DNA of 64,000 nucleotides from Hyphomicrobiales bacterium (GCA_024225445.1 JAAEMP010000144.1:1-64000); one strand, 5' to 3'; counted from the first letter of the stretch, positions 1 to 9,061 are shown. Notes: generated by a model not told the origin, from the letters alone. Translations and numbers: made by a program.

Positions 1-840
1 ACCAGTCACATACCTGTGTCCGATATTTGCGAGGACTGTCATGTCTCGACCAGCTGGGACAGTGTGCGGTTTGATCATTCTGCAGTCACCGGAACCTGCA
101 TCAGTTGTCACAACAGCCGCACAGCGACCGGCAAACCCACCAGTCACATACCTGTGTCCGATATTTGCGAGGACTGTCATGTCTCGACCAGCTGGTCCAG
201 CGTGCGGTTTGACCATTCGGCAGTAAACGGAACCTGTATCAGTTGTCACAACAGTCGCACAGCGACCGGCAAACCCACCAGTCACATACCCGTATCCGAT
301 ATTTGCGAGGACTGTCATGTCTCGACCAGCTGGGACAGCGTTCGATTTGATCATTCTGCTGTATCCGGAACCTGTGCAAGCTGTCATGACGGTCGCATTG
401 CAACCGGCAAACCTGCAAATCATATCGCCGCGACAAATACATGCGATGACTGTCATGTCTCAACCAGTTGGGACAGCGTTCGATTTGATCATTCTGCCGT
501 AACCGGAACCTGCGCAAGCTGTCATGACGGTCGCATTTCAACCGGCAAACCTGCAAATCATATTGCCTCGACCAATACATGCGATGACTGTCATGTCTCA
601 ACCAGCTGGGACAGCGTTCGATTTGATCATTCTGCTGTATCCAGAACCTGTGCAAGCTGTCATGACGGTCGCATTTCAACCGGCAAACCTGCAAATCATA
701 TCGCCTCGACCAATACATGCGATGACTGTCATGTCTCGACCAGCTGGACCAGCGTACGGTTTGACCACTCCGCAGTGACCGGTTCCTGTTCAAGTTGTCA
801 CAATGACCGCGTAGCGACTGGCAAACCCAGAGACCATTTT
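1..840 (+). repeat. Tandem 138-bp coding repeats in the cytochrome gene
   Basis: The hexamer tgtcat that ends the first heme motif of each unit finishes at 42, 180, 318, 456, 594 and 732, so the period is exactly 138 bp (46 codons) over six units. Units 1 to 3 are nearly identical to one another, and units 4 to 6 form a second, slightly different group. This suggests recent duplication in blocks. The array probably continues left of the window. Confidence 0.95.
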
Positions 841-1197
841 GTCACCAATCGGCAATGTGATCTTTGCCATCGCATCACGAGTTTTAGCCAAGCTAATTAT
901 CAACATTCAGGTGGTGGTTTCCCCTCAGGCCATTCCAGCAGTATGGATTGTACCGACTGTCATCGAGCCAACACCGAGATCTCCGCGTGGACCCAGCCAG
1001 CATATAAACCAGATTGTGCCGGTTGTCATGAACGCGATTTCAAAACGGGTCCGCATAAAAAATACGACAATGTTCTGTACAGGGTTGGCGAACTGCGAGA
1101 TTGCGCGGGAGCGTGCCATGTCTACGAGGATGCTTCGATGACCACAATTAAAAAAAGACGCCAGGGCGAACACCGCGCGAGCAGGAGGGAATGGTAA
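1..1197 (+). CDS. Multiheme c-type cytochrome of tandem 46-residue di-heme repeats (5' end outside window)
   Basis: The frame is open from base 1, so the N terminus, including any signal peptide, lies upstream. The visible part has 15 CxxCH heme-binding motifs and one late CxxxCH (C-A-G-A-C-H). Six copies of a 46-residue unit follow one another; each has a C-[ED]-D-C-H motif, a conserved F-D-H-S-A-V segment whose His could be a distal heme ligand, and a C-x-S-C-H motif. The array is followed by a diverged C-terminal part with a different heme spacing. Such proteins are periplasmic or surface electron carriers. The stop codon abuts the ATG of the outer-membrane protein gene (TAAATG), so the two are almost certainly co-translated. 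Family membership is clear from the heme motifs; the role as the soluble half of a porin-cytochrome conduit is inferred. Confidence 0.9.
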   Translation, partial: TSHIPVSDICEDCHVSTSWDSVRFDHSAVTGTCISCHNSRTATGKPTSHIPVSDICEDCHVSTSWSSVRFDHSAVNGTCISCHNSRTATGKPTSHIPVSDICEDCHVSTSWDSVRFDHSAVSGTCASCHDGRIATGKPANHIAATNTCDDCHVSTSWDSVRFDHSAVTGTCASCHDGRISTGKPANHIASTNTCDDCHVSTSWDSVRFDHSAVSRTCASCHDGRISTGKPANHIASTNTCDDCHVSTSWTSVRFDHSAVTGSCSSCHNDRVATGKPRDHFVTNRQCDLCHRITSFSQANYQHSGGGFPSGHSSSMDCTDCHRANTEISAWTQPAYKPDCAGCHERDFKTGPHKKYDNVLYRVGELRDCAGACHVYEDASMTTIKKRRQGEHRASRREW

Positions 1198-3543
1198 ATG
1201 AAAATATCAGGGCGTTATTCATACCTGCCTTTGGCACTGGGCCTGATCGTTACAGTTGCTATTCCTGCTGGGATTGGTTTGTCTGAACCGGTGCTGAATC
1301 AGGTACTATCCACAGCTACCATCACTGCAGCGGGAAGAGGCAATTGCCCGGTACTAAATATTGGTTTCAATTTTCGAATTGGTTACATCAGCCATTTTCC
1401 TCGAAACGGATCATCAGAATTACACATTCGGGTCAAATTGTTGGACAGGATTGAAGCAGCACAAAATATCAAGGTTCCACGGGAATCTGTTGCTGCCCCC
1501 GCGATGGCCGGAGTGAACATCAAGGCCATCGATTTCGAAGCCAATGGCAGCGGTCCGATGTTGAGTGTGTATTTTGCGGAGACTGTTAGATATTCAGTGC
1601 GACAAGGTAGTGACTTCACTACTATTGCCGTACGCATCGCCGGTGATGGAGCATCAGCGAAATGTCTTGAAGGTATAGCTATGCAATCGCCAACGCTGGA
1701 TAACCGGGATGATCGCGGAACGCGCAACGCTGGAACACCAACCGAATTTGGATCATCATCAATTCCACCAACTGTAGCAACTGGAACCAGCGTCGATCAG
1801 CTGATAATTCAGGCTCGGGAAGCCGTCACACGTAAGCAATATCGTTTGGCTATCCGAATTCTCACAAAATTGACGATTAAACCGTCCCACAAACACAGTG
1901 CTGAAGCTCTGGAGCTGCTGGGAGTTGTGCGAGAACGCAACGGGCAATTTGCCCATGCAAAGGCGGAGTATAAATTATACTTGAAGAAATATCCAAACGG
2001 GAAGGGGGCCCAGAGAATTCGCCAACGTCTGGCGGCATTAGCCACGTCTGAAGCCAAACCCAAAAGAAAATTGCGCAAGGTTGTCAATAAGCATGCGTTG
2101 CCTAAGGACAACCAGAAAGTCAAGGACTCGGAAGGAGGTTTGGCAGTAGTTAATTCTGAAATTCTACCTGATAATACAGATCGCCAAGCTGGCGAGGAAA
2201 AAGTTCAGGAAGACCCAAGTGTATACAAAAAGGAATTCAGAGGAAGCATCTCTCAGTTTTATTATCGCAACCAGGCGTTTACTCGACTGCGCGAACTCCA
2301 GTCGCGCCGTGTAATAACTGACGATGAGGTATATCAGAACTCTCTGATAACCTCACTTGATATGACTGGCATTGCAGAGAATAATGCCTTCCGGTTCAAA
2401 TGGAGGGTTTCCGGTTCCCACGGGATGGATATGAATCAGGGAATGGATATCAATTATAGATTGTCCTCCCTTATGGCTGAAGTGGATATGAAGGAAGTAG
2501 GCACATTTGTCAGGGTAGGGCGCCAAACACGTAACGCAGGTGGGGTCTATGGCCGGTTTGACGGTGGATTAGTCAGCCTACAGAAAGACAAGAATTCCCG
2601 CTTGAATTTTTTTGTCGGGTCACCAGTGGACAGCAGCCGTAATCAACCTTACAAACACCAGCGGATTTTTTACGGTGCCAGTGTCGATTTTGAAAATCTT
2701 TACAATGGCTGGGATGTGACATTTTTCGGCATGGAACAACGCGCAGAGGGCTTTCTGGACCGGCGTGCCATAGGTATGGAATTTCAGCGCATGGACGAAA
2801 ACACATCGATTTTTGGAAATATTGACTACGATATTTATTTCAATCGGATAAATTCCGCGTTAGTCTCGGGCACTTATATTTTTGGTGATTATTCAACGTT
2901 TTCAGCCAGTGCGGATTATGTGCATTCACCATACCTCAGTCTTTCAAACGCACTAATAGGGCAAAGTGTTGATTCCCTTAGCGCATTGGAAAAAATATAT
3001 CCGATGGCGACGATTGAAGAATTAACGCTTGACCGTACCAGTGAATCAATGTCGGCAAACATTGTATATTCCTGGCCCATCAATGAAATGTGGCAAGCAA
3101 CTGTTGATGGAACAGTATTTCATACTTCGGGCAAACCGGCATCAGGCGGAGTTGCGGCCACGCCATCTCCGGGCACTGAGTATTTTACCTCAGCGCAAGT
3201 TGTAGGCTCAGGTGTTTTCAAGACTGGCGATATTGTCAGTGCAACCGCACGCTATGCGAATGCTTACTCGTCTAACCTTTATATGCTGGATGCTTACTGG
3301 CGCGTTCCATACACCAAAAAAATGCGTCTGCGTCCCCGACTCAAGGTCGGATACCGCGATTTAAAGATGGCAAATGGCTCAGAAATATTCATTATCCCAT
3401 CGATTGTCACAGATTACGAAATAACCCGCGATAAAAGTTTTGAGGTTGAATTAGGTGGGCGTTGGTCGAATCGCAACGTCCCTTCGCTGGATGAAAATAA
3501 CACTGAAGCCTATATCATTGCCGGTTATCGTTACGAATTCTGA
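1198..3543 (+). CDS. Outer-membrane protein: signal peptide, AMIN-like region, TPR and C-terminal beta-barrel
   Basis: The 781-residue product starts with a hydrophobic signal-like segment (about residues 8-28). Residues 45-155 look like a beta-rich AMIN/SPOR-type periplasmic domain. About 200-285 form TPR-type helices, and a charged linker follows to about 340. From about 345 to the end there are alternating amphipathic strands rich in Tyr, Phe and Gly, closing with G-Y-R-Y-E-F; a terminal Phe is the usual signal for Bam-assembled barrels. It sits directly behind the multiheme cytochrome gene with no gap. That pairing is typical of porin-cytochrome conduits, in which a barrel sheathes a cytochrome across the outer membrane. 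I recognise the architecture, not a named family. Confidence 0.72.
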   Translation: MKISGRYSYLPLALGLIVTVAIPAGIGLSEPVLNQVLSTATITAAGRGNCPVLNIGFNFRIGYISHFPRNGSSELHIRVKLLDRIEAAQNIKVPRESVAAPAMAGVNIKAIDFEANGSGPMLSVYFAETVRYSVRQGSDFTTIAVRIAGDGASAKCLEGIAMQSPTLDNRDDRGTRNAGTPTEFGSSSIPPTVATGTSVDQLIIQAREAVTRKQYRLAIRILTKLTIKPSHKHSAEALELLGVVRERNGQFAHAKAEYKLYLKKYPNGKGAQRIRQRLAALATSEAKPKRKLRKVVNKHALPKDNQKVKDSEGGLAVVNSEILPDNTDRQAGEEKVQEDPSVYKKEFRGSISQFYYRNQAFTRLRELQSRRVITDDEVYQNSLITSLDMTGIAENNAFRFKWRVSGSHGMDMNQGMDINYRLSSLMAEVDMKEVGTFVRVGRQTRNAGGVYGRFDGGLVSLQKDKNSRLNFFVGSPVDSSRNQPYKHQRIFYGASVDFENLYNGWDVTFFGMEQRAEGFLDRRAIGMEFQRMDENTSIFGNIDYDIYFNRINSALVSGTYIFGDYSTFSASADYVHSPYLSLSNALIGQSVDSLSALEKIYPMATIEELTLDRTSESMSANIVYSWPINEMWQATVDGTVFHTSGKPASGGVAATPSPGTEYFTSAQVVGSGVFKTGDIVSATARYANAYSSNLYMLDAYWRVPYTKKMRLRPRLKVGYRDLKMANGSEIFIIPSIVTDYEITRDKSFEVELGGRWSNRNVPSLDENNTEAYIIAGYRYEF

Positions 3544-3647
3544 CGCCTTTCGACCACAACAGGCGCCGGTTCTTATGCTGACAGAATTTAACCGATTGCA
3601 ACATCTTTGAGCCACTGAATTTTATTCAGGAGTCTATCAAGCGTTCT

Positions 3648-5135
3648 CTAATCAAGCATTTTAGCCAGATTTTTGTGTCCTGCGTCTTTGGCAATGCTGA
3701 CAGCCTGTTCGCGCTTTTTGTTGCGCAAATTGATGTCAGCTCCTGCCGCAAGCAAAATTTTGACCGCTTCCTGGTTTCCCGATCTTGCGGCAAACATCAA
3801 GGCAGAGTCTCCGTTCTGGTTGCGTGCATCAACTGTCGCTCCTGCCTGAAGCAGATAGCTGATCGCTTGCGCGGCATTACCCTTTACGGCGATTATTAAA
3901 GGTGTATTGCCAAATGTAGAAGTTTGATTTGGATTGGCACCAGCTTCCAACAAAATTTTTGCAGTGTCGACATGCCCGTTTACCAGGGCAATCATCAAAG
4001 GTGTTACCCCTTGAATATTTGCCCTGTCCGGTACCATGCCGGCTTCAAGCAGAAATTTTACAGCTTGTGCATTTCCGGATGCAGCGGTGTGCCAGAGCGG
4101 CGTGGCTTTTTGATCATCTACTGCCTGGAGTGAGGCGCCTTGGTTGATCAGTGCCACAACAACTTCAACACTGGAGCTGCGCGCAGCGGCGATGATCAGA
4201 GGTTTCTGCCCAGGCAGGTTTTCTTGAGAAACTCCATGGGAAATTAATTGCAAAGCAATGGCGCTATGTTCTTTTTCAATTGCCCAGTCTATTGGTCGCA
4301 ATTTTGATTTCCCGGTGTGGTTTGCATCTGCTCCCGCCATCAATAGACTTTGAAGAATGCTGTCATGGCCAGCCAGCACAGAATGCGCAAGAGCCGTTAC
4401 TCCTCGCTCATCAAGGATATCGAGAGAAGCACCTGCTTTAATGAGTGTGTCAACCGCATCCTTGTGGCCGTTCGAAGCAGCCAGTATCAGCGCGGTTTTA
4501 CCTTCTTTGTCGCGCTCATCGATGATTTCCGAATTCATCGCAATACGAGACAACAGAGTAGTTTGGCCGCGCCAAGCAGCTTCCATCAAGACTGTCCAGC
4601 CGTTGTTTGCTGCCAATTGGGATTGCTCGGCCTTGTATTCATCAGTATTCGCCACTGACTCGAGAGCTTTTTTTTCTGTTGTACTGAAAGCAATTGTTTT
4701 TAATTTTGCAAGCTTGTTTTGGGCAAAAGGGTGGTTCCTTTTTGCTGCAATTGTAAGCCAGTGTTTTGCCTTTGATCCATCAATGACAGTTCCCTGACCA
4801 GTCAGGTACATTGTTCCCAGGCTGTATTGCGCTTCCAGGTGACCCGCAACAGCTGCAGCGTTCATCAAGATAAACGCCTTTACAATATTTTTTCGAACCC
4901 CGCGTCCAACCCTGTACAAATTGGCGAGGCGGTATTGAGCTTCTGCATTGCCCGAGGAAGCTAGTTCCACCAGTAATTTGGATGCCAGCCCGAAATCCTG
5001 TCTGCGTATCGCTGCATCCACTGCCTTGATCTGGGCTTCACTTCCAGCAGCCCGGGATTCATTGACCTGCGGATTTGCGGATATCACAATTGCAGCCAAT
5101 AATACGGTGTGGAAAATCCGGTTATACAGTGCCAT
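3648..5135 (-). CDS. Secreted Sel1-repeat plus ankyrin-repeat protein
   Basis: The 495-residue product has an N-terminal signal peptide (about 1-27). Two Sel1-like repeats follow (about 45-125, with A-Q-Y-R-L-A-N-L-Y and A-Q-Y-S-L-G-T-M-Y), then about nine or ten ankyrin repeats to the C terminus (G-x-T-A-L-x-x-A and L-L-x-A-G-A-x-x-[DN] patterns). Both repeat types mediate protein-protein contacts, so a scaffold or adaptor in the periplasm is likely. The gene overlaps the end of the upstream FeS-flavoprotein gene by about 14 bp, so the two are co-transcribed. I chose the ATG at 5135, not the one four codons earlier, because it directly precedes the signal peptide. It converges with the barrel gene. 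A role in arranging the electron-transfer proteins is inferred from position only. Confidence 0.85.
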   Translation of the reverse strand: MALYNRIFHTVLLAAIVISANPQVNESRAAGSEAQIKAVDAAIRRQDFGLASKLLVELASSGNAEAQYRLANLYRVGRGVRKNIVKAFILMNAAAVAGHLEAQYSLGTMYLTGQGTVIDGSKAKHWLTIAAKRNHPFAQNKLAKLKTIAFSTTEKKALESVANTDEYKAEQSQLAANNGWTVLMEAAWRGQTTLLSRIAMNSEIIDERDKEGKTALILAASNGHKDAVDTLIKAGASLDILDERGVTALAHSVLAGHDSILQSLLMAGADANHTGKSKLRPIDWAIEKEHSAIALQLISHGVSQENLPGQKPLIIAAARSSSVEVVVALINQGASLQAVDDQKATPLWHTAASGNAQAVKFLLEAGMVPDRANIQGVTPLMIALVNGHVDTAKILLEAGANPNQTSTFGNTPLIIAVKGNAAQAISYLLQAGATVDARNQNGDSALMFAARSGNQEAVKILLAAGADINLRNKKREQAVSIAKDAGHKNLAKMLD

Positions 5136-6426
5136 GTTTCGTCTCAATTGTTATACCGATTGATTTTAAGAAATCTGTTGGCGGGGTTCCGCCTAAGCAT
5201 ATGATTGCGCACTCATTCTCCAGTTTGTGGATAGTACCCTGTTGCTCAATTTCAATGTGGTGTTCCCCAATCGTGTATACATTGGAATTTAGCATGATAT
5301 TCAGGCGGCCGCATTGGGTGGCCTTTTCCAGCCGTTCTCGATTTTCTATTTTGGCGCGGGAGAAGGCATCGCCACGGTAGGATAAGGTAACATAAGTATC
5401 AGGTTCTTCCGCAATTGCCGTTGCCGCCTCCAGGGCGCTGTCGCCACCGCCGACAACAGTAACTTTCTGCCCCCGATATTGTTGTGGGTCAATCAATTGA
5501 TAAACGACTTTGCTTTGGTTTTCGCCCGGCACGCCAAGTTTTCTGGGTGTTCCACGCCGCCCGATAGTAAGTAATATCGATTTACCCACATGGATTCCCT
5601 TGGTAGTGGAAACAGAATAACCTTGTTGGGTGGGATCAATACTTTCTACCCTTTCTCCAAAGCAGATATTGATATCGTTGTCGTTGGCAATTTTCAGCCA
5701 CAAATCCAGTAATTCTTCTTTGGTGGTTGCTCGGAGTTTGACCGCACCATGAATTGGTAAAACCGTGGGCTGGGTCATCACCAATTTGCCACGCGGGTAA
5801 TGGGAAACCGTACCGCCAAAACTGTCCTGTTCCAGTGTAATCCAATGCAATCCATGTTGCTTGGCAGCCAGGGTTGCTGAAAAACCGGCTGGCCCCGCAC
5901 CAATAATAATTACATCCAAAATATCTGGTGCAGACTGCCTGCCTTGTTTGGCGATTTCATCCATGGCCTGACGCCCCTGTTCAATCGCATTTCGTATGAG
6001 ACCCATGCCGCCCAATTCACCGGCAATATAAATTCCTGGAACATTAGTTTGAAAATCCGGACCTACGTGCGGAATATCAATTCCCCGTTTTTGGGTGCCA
6101 AATACGAGTTCTATTGCTCCCATGGGACATGCCGTTGCGCAGGCTCCGTGGCCGATGCAACGGGTAGGTTCAACCAGTTCCGCCTTGCCATTAATGAGGC
6201 CCAGGATTTTTCCCTCGGGACAGGCGTTAACACAGGCTCCGCAACCAATACAGTGCTCCGGATTAATGAGTGGATGAAGAGATGCCGGTTCGCTCAACCC
6301 AGCATTAAAAGCCTCTTCACGCACGGCAAGCGCGATCCTGTTTTTTCGCCTCTGCCAGCCAGTATATGCAAGCCAGATCAGCAGCAACGGCGCCACATAA
6401 GCCACAATCAGCAACTGTAACTGCAT
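5122..6426 (-). CDS. Membrane-anchored 2[4Fe-4S]-type and FAD/NAD(P)-binding oxidoreductase
   Basis: The 434-residue product starts with one transmembrane helix (about 4-22) and a basic cytoplasmic stretch. A ferredoxin-like region follows at about 58-105: a full C-x2-C-x2-C-x3-C-P motif, then a second motif reading C-I-G-H-G-A-C, in which His replaces the second Cys. Residues about 165-434 form a thioredoxin-reductase-like two-dinucleotide-binding domain (I-I-G-A-G-P-A-G near 175 and V-V-G-G-G-D-S-A near 305). Proteins of this type move electrons between NAD(P)H, FAD and FeS centres. Here it probably links the cytoplasmic pool to membrane or periplasmic carriers encoded nearby. It overlaps the ankyrin gene and lies 22 bp from the CcmI-like gene, all on the minus strand, so one operon is likely. 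The real donor and acceptor are unknown. Confidence 0.85.
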   Translation of the reverse strand: MQLQLLIVAYVAPLLLIWLAYTGWQRRKNRIALAVREEAFNAGLSEPASLHPLINPEHCIGCGACVNACPEGKILGLINGKAELVEPTRCIGHGACATACPMGAIELVFGTQKRGIDIPHVGPDFQTNVPGIYIAGELGGMGLIRNAIEQGRQAMDEIAKQGRQSAPDILDVIIIGAGPAGFSATLAAKQHGLHWITLEQDSFGGTVSHYPRGKLVMTQPTVLPIHGAVKLRATTKEELLDLWLKIANDNDINICFGERVESIDPTQQGYSVSTTKGIHVGKSILLTIGRRGTPRKLGVPGENQSKVVYQLIDPQQYRGQKVTVVGGGDSALEAATAIAEEPDTYVTLSYRGDAFSRAKIENRERLEKATQCGRLNIMLNSNVYTIGEHHIEIEQQGTIHKLENECAIICLGGTPPTDFLKSIGITIETKHGTV

Positions 6427-6448
6427 GGTTGTTTTATTATCCCTTTTT

Positions 6449-7675
6449 TTACCTACTCTCTATTCCCAGATCGATCGCTGCTTGCCTTATGCGGCTTTTT
6501 AACTGGGGTTTGTTGGCAAATATATTTGTTGCTTTGACAAGTGCGGCCAAAGCTGCGTCCTTTTCTCCCAGTACCAAGCGGGCGCGCATGAGCTTGATCC
6601 AGCCATCGGCATCATCTGGCATTTCTTCCAGTTGGTTTGCCAGACGATCTACCATATTGCGTTTCATTTGCTTGCGTTCAGCGGCAGGCTTGGCCAGTGC
6701 AGCCTGTATCTGTCCGGCATCTGGATTGGATTCGGTTTTGACTTTGGCTGCTAGTATAGCAGATTGAGGTGTGCCAAGGCGTCCAGACAAATCAATTGAG
6801 CTTGCCGCTGCAAGTTCCATTACCCGGGTACGCAAACCCTTGAGCCATGCTGCGTCTTCCGGCGCATTATCAAGGATGGCAATCCATACTTCGATCGCTT
6901 TTTCGGGTTGCCCGGCCTGTTCTTTCGCGAGCCCCATGAAGAACCGAGCACGTGCATCACCGGGTTTGAGTGCAAGCGTTCTGTCGAGCACGTTCATGGC
7001 TTGTGAGGTTACCAGACCGTTGGCGGCACGTACCAGTGCTTCTGCGTAAGCAGACCATAGCTCAGCATCTTGTTCTGAAATTGCAACTGCTTTTGCATAT
7101 GCTTGCGCAGCCCTGTGATAACGTTGCATGTTGAAATGAGACCAGGCAAGCATGCGCCATCCAGAAACATCCTGTGTGTTTTTTTCCAGCCGGGCCTCCA
7201 GTTTGACAATCAATTCCTCCACGTCGCCAGCCTGGGGGCTTGAAGTTTTCTGGACGGACATATTACCTATCTGCCCACTATTTGTCATTTCCTGCAATTG
7301 ATCAAAAACCGTTGTGTCCTCCCGCTTGGTTACTGTATTTGATGTCGAAGTAAGTTTGGGTTGCCCAACTAGCATATAGACACCAGTTATAATCAAGACC
7401 AGCAGGCCAAAAACCGTGGCCACCACAAGCTTTGGTAAATGATGTGGTATTCCACCGGTTTGCTTTCTGGAGTTTTTTGTATCGGCAATTATACGACGTT
7501 CCATATTCAGTTGAGCCAGTTTGGCATCTTTGTTATCCACCAAACTCTCATCATTTTCATTTTTCGACATTTGGTCTTTGTTAGCCTCCAATACAGGGTG
7601 TGGATTTGATGCTCGATTTTCAAAGCGGCGTAAACATGAAATTTTTGCAGTAACAACGACGACAATCAAAATCAT
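6449..7675 (-). CDS. CcmI/CycH-like TPR protein (cytochrome c maturation)
   Basis: The 408-residue product has a short hydrophobic N terminus (about 1-12), a charged loop with an L-x-x-E-R-R-I-I-A-D segment like the CcmI inter-helix loop, a clear transmembrane helix at about 80-104, and TPR repeats at about 150-270. CcmI (CycH) holds apocytochrome c for the CcmF/H heme ligation complex in the periplasm. The extra gene copy beside three heme-protein genes suggests a dedicated chaperone for these cytochromes. A 35-codon CcmF-like fragment precedes it on the same strand. The N terminus may be partly decayed, and a start at the internal ATG near 7570 is possible, but that would lose the first helix. 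Confidence 0.72.
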   Translation of the reverse strand: MILIVVVVTAKISCLRRFENRASNPHPVLEANKDQMSKNENDESLVDNKDAKLAQLNMERRIIADTKNSRKQTGGIPHHLPKLVVATVFGLLVLIITGVYMLVGQPKLTSTSNTVTKREDTTVFDQLQEMTNSGQIGNMSVQKTSSPQAGDVEELIVKLEARLEKNTQDVSGWRMLAWSHFNMQRYHRAAQAYAKAVAISEQDAELWSAYAEALVRAANGLVTSQAMNVLDRTLALKPGDARARFFMGLAKEQAGQPEKAIEVWIAILDNAPEDAAWLKGLRTRVMELAAASSIDLSGRLGTPQSAILAAKVKTESNPDAGQIQAALAKPAAERKQMKRNMVDRLANQLEEMPDDADGWIKLMRARLVLGEKDAALAALVKATNIFANKPQLKSRIRQAAIDLGIESR

Positions 7676-7711
7676 TGCCGTTAGAATAATTCAAAATCTC
7701 AGTGTTAATCC

Positions 7712-7819
7712 TCACTTACGGGCAGCCACTGGATGAGTGCCAAGAAGAAAGGCCACAGACTGCGTGATTGCAAATATCAGTACGAGAAATAGTGAAAACT
7801 GTCCAATTTCAGCAAGCAT
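7712..7819 (-). pseudogene. CcmF-like N-terminal fragment (35 codons)
   Basis: A small frame encodes 35 residues beginning M-L-A-E-I-G-Q-F and continuing as one hydrophobic helix to a Leu-Leu-Gly, followed by a stop. The start resembles that of CcmF heme lyases (M-x-x-E-I-G-x-F-x-L, then a first membrane helix). The remaining 600 or so CcmF residues are absent. It lies just upstream of the CcmI-like gene on the same strand, so it may be the stump of a deleted ccmF or a retained single-helix peptide. The assignment rests on a short match and is tentative. Confidence 0.45.
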
Positions 7820-8074
7820 TACTAAATTTCCAACTGTTTTTCAGCTTTATACTGACGAGTATCATGAACACTATGATTTGTTCTTTTTGCGCCGGAAATA
7901 AGGCATTGCACGGGGATAATTCTTTTTGGAATTTCCGTGGCATAAAGTGAAATTATTGCACACTGATTGTTTGCAATCTCAATTTGAACGGGATTCGTCG
8001 CTATCAACTACCGATCTTGATTCTAATGGGTTTTGATTTGTGGATTCTAGTGTTGAGATTTTGGACAGCGAGGT

Positions 8075-9043
8075 GTGGGCGTGAATATTGTTGTTAAAGA
8101 AACTGCGCTGCATTGCGATGCCGACAGGAACATTTCTAAAGCTACCTTGGCTGTCAATAAAGATCAGTCGGGGCATTTGAAAGCTAACAATAGACAGATA
8201 AAGCGAGCGAGCCATATTGAACTGCCCTTGTTGAGCATAATTGTTGGTATCGGGTTGTTTTATGCGTGGTTGCAAAGTGGCGAAGGACACTTGAGTGCGG
8301 AAAATGGTCCTGGATATTATCTGGGAATAATTGGCAGTGTAGCGATGCTGGCTTTGCTGCTTTATCCTTTGCGCAAGCGCATGCGGGCACTGCGTATCAT
8401 TGGCGATGTGCGTTCATGGTTTCGAATTCACATGTTGCTGGGTATCGTTGGGCCAGCGTTAATAGTATTGCATTCAAATTTTTCCACAGGATCTATGAAC
8501 AGCACGGTGGCGCTCGTTAGCATGCTGATTGTCGCTGGCAGTGGTTTTGTCGGTCGCTTCTTATATGGACGCATTCACCGTGGCCTTTATGGACGGAAAG
8601 CGCAGGTGCACGAATTCATGAAGGACGCGGGCTCTAATAAGGCAGCAATTTTTTTGGATTTACCAGCATCAAACAGAGTTGTTGAAATTTTGCGTGAGTA
8701 CGAAGGGAGTCGCCTGAGTGCGATGAATAGCCTTACAAGTGGTACATGGCGTGTTCTCACCTCCGGAATACAACGCGAACTGGTCCGAAGAAAAGTGATG
8801 AAAGAGGCTCGTAAAATCCTGAATCATCAAGCCGAACAGACTGGCTTGAGCAAATCAGACTGCAAATCTCAAATTGCAAATTACCGCCATTATCTAGACC
8901 AGTATTTTTTTGCAATCGCTCGCGCCGAGGTGTTTATTTGGTATGAACGGTTATTCTCGCTTTGGCACATGCTTCATCTGCCATTGTTTATAATTCTGGT
9001 TGTTGCGGCACTTACCCATATTTTGGCCGTGCATCTTTACTGA
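8075..9043 (+). CDS. Integral membrane b-type cytochrome (ferric-reductase/cyt b561-like)
   Basis: The 322-residue product has a soluble N-terminal stretch of about 45 residues, then membrane helices at about 50-67, 80-97, 115-135, 143-163 and 297-320. Two His pairs stand 14 positions apart within helices: H119/H133 and H301/H315. That is the bis-His pattern for two stacked b hemes in ferric-reductase-like and cytochrome b561 folds. A charged region of about 130 residues lies between the two heme-bearing parts. The stop is just upstream of the start of the 18-heme cytochrome gene, so the pair likely passes electrons across the inner membrane to that cytochrome. Start is GTG at 8075, or another GTG two codons later. 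The fold call is good; the substrate is inferred. Confidence 0.7.
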   Translation: MGVNIVVKETALHCDADRNISKATLAVNKDQSGHLKANNRQIKRASHIELPLLSIIVGIGLFYAWLQSGEGHLSAENGPGYYLGIIGSVAMLALLLYPLRKRMRALRIIGDVRSWFRIHMLLGIVGPALIVLHSNFSTGSMNSTVALVSMLIVAGSGFVGRFLYGRIHRGLYGRKAQVHEFMKDAGSNKAAIFLDLPASNRVVEILREYEGSRLSAMNSLTSGTWRVLTSGIQRELVRRKVMKEARKILNHQAEQTGLSKSDCKSQIANYRHYLDQYFFAIARAEVFIWYERLFSLWHMLHLPLFIILVVAALTHILAVHLY

Positions 9044-9061
9044 AATACTTGATTGTTCCAA

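Noticed and set aside
239-793. Long minus-strand open frame antisense to the cytochrome repeats
   Set aside because: It is open only because the tandem repeat is; it is Arg/His-rich without a family pattern, while the plus strand has heme motifs in every unit.
1-840. CRISPR-like regular array
   Set aside because: The units are 138-bp contiguous coding repeats without spacers, and no cas gene is near.
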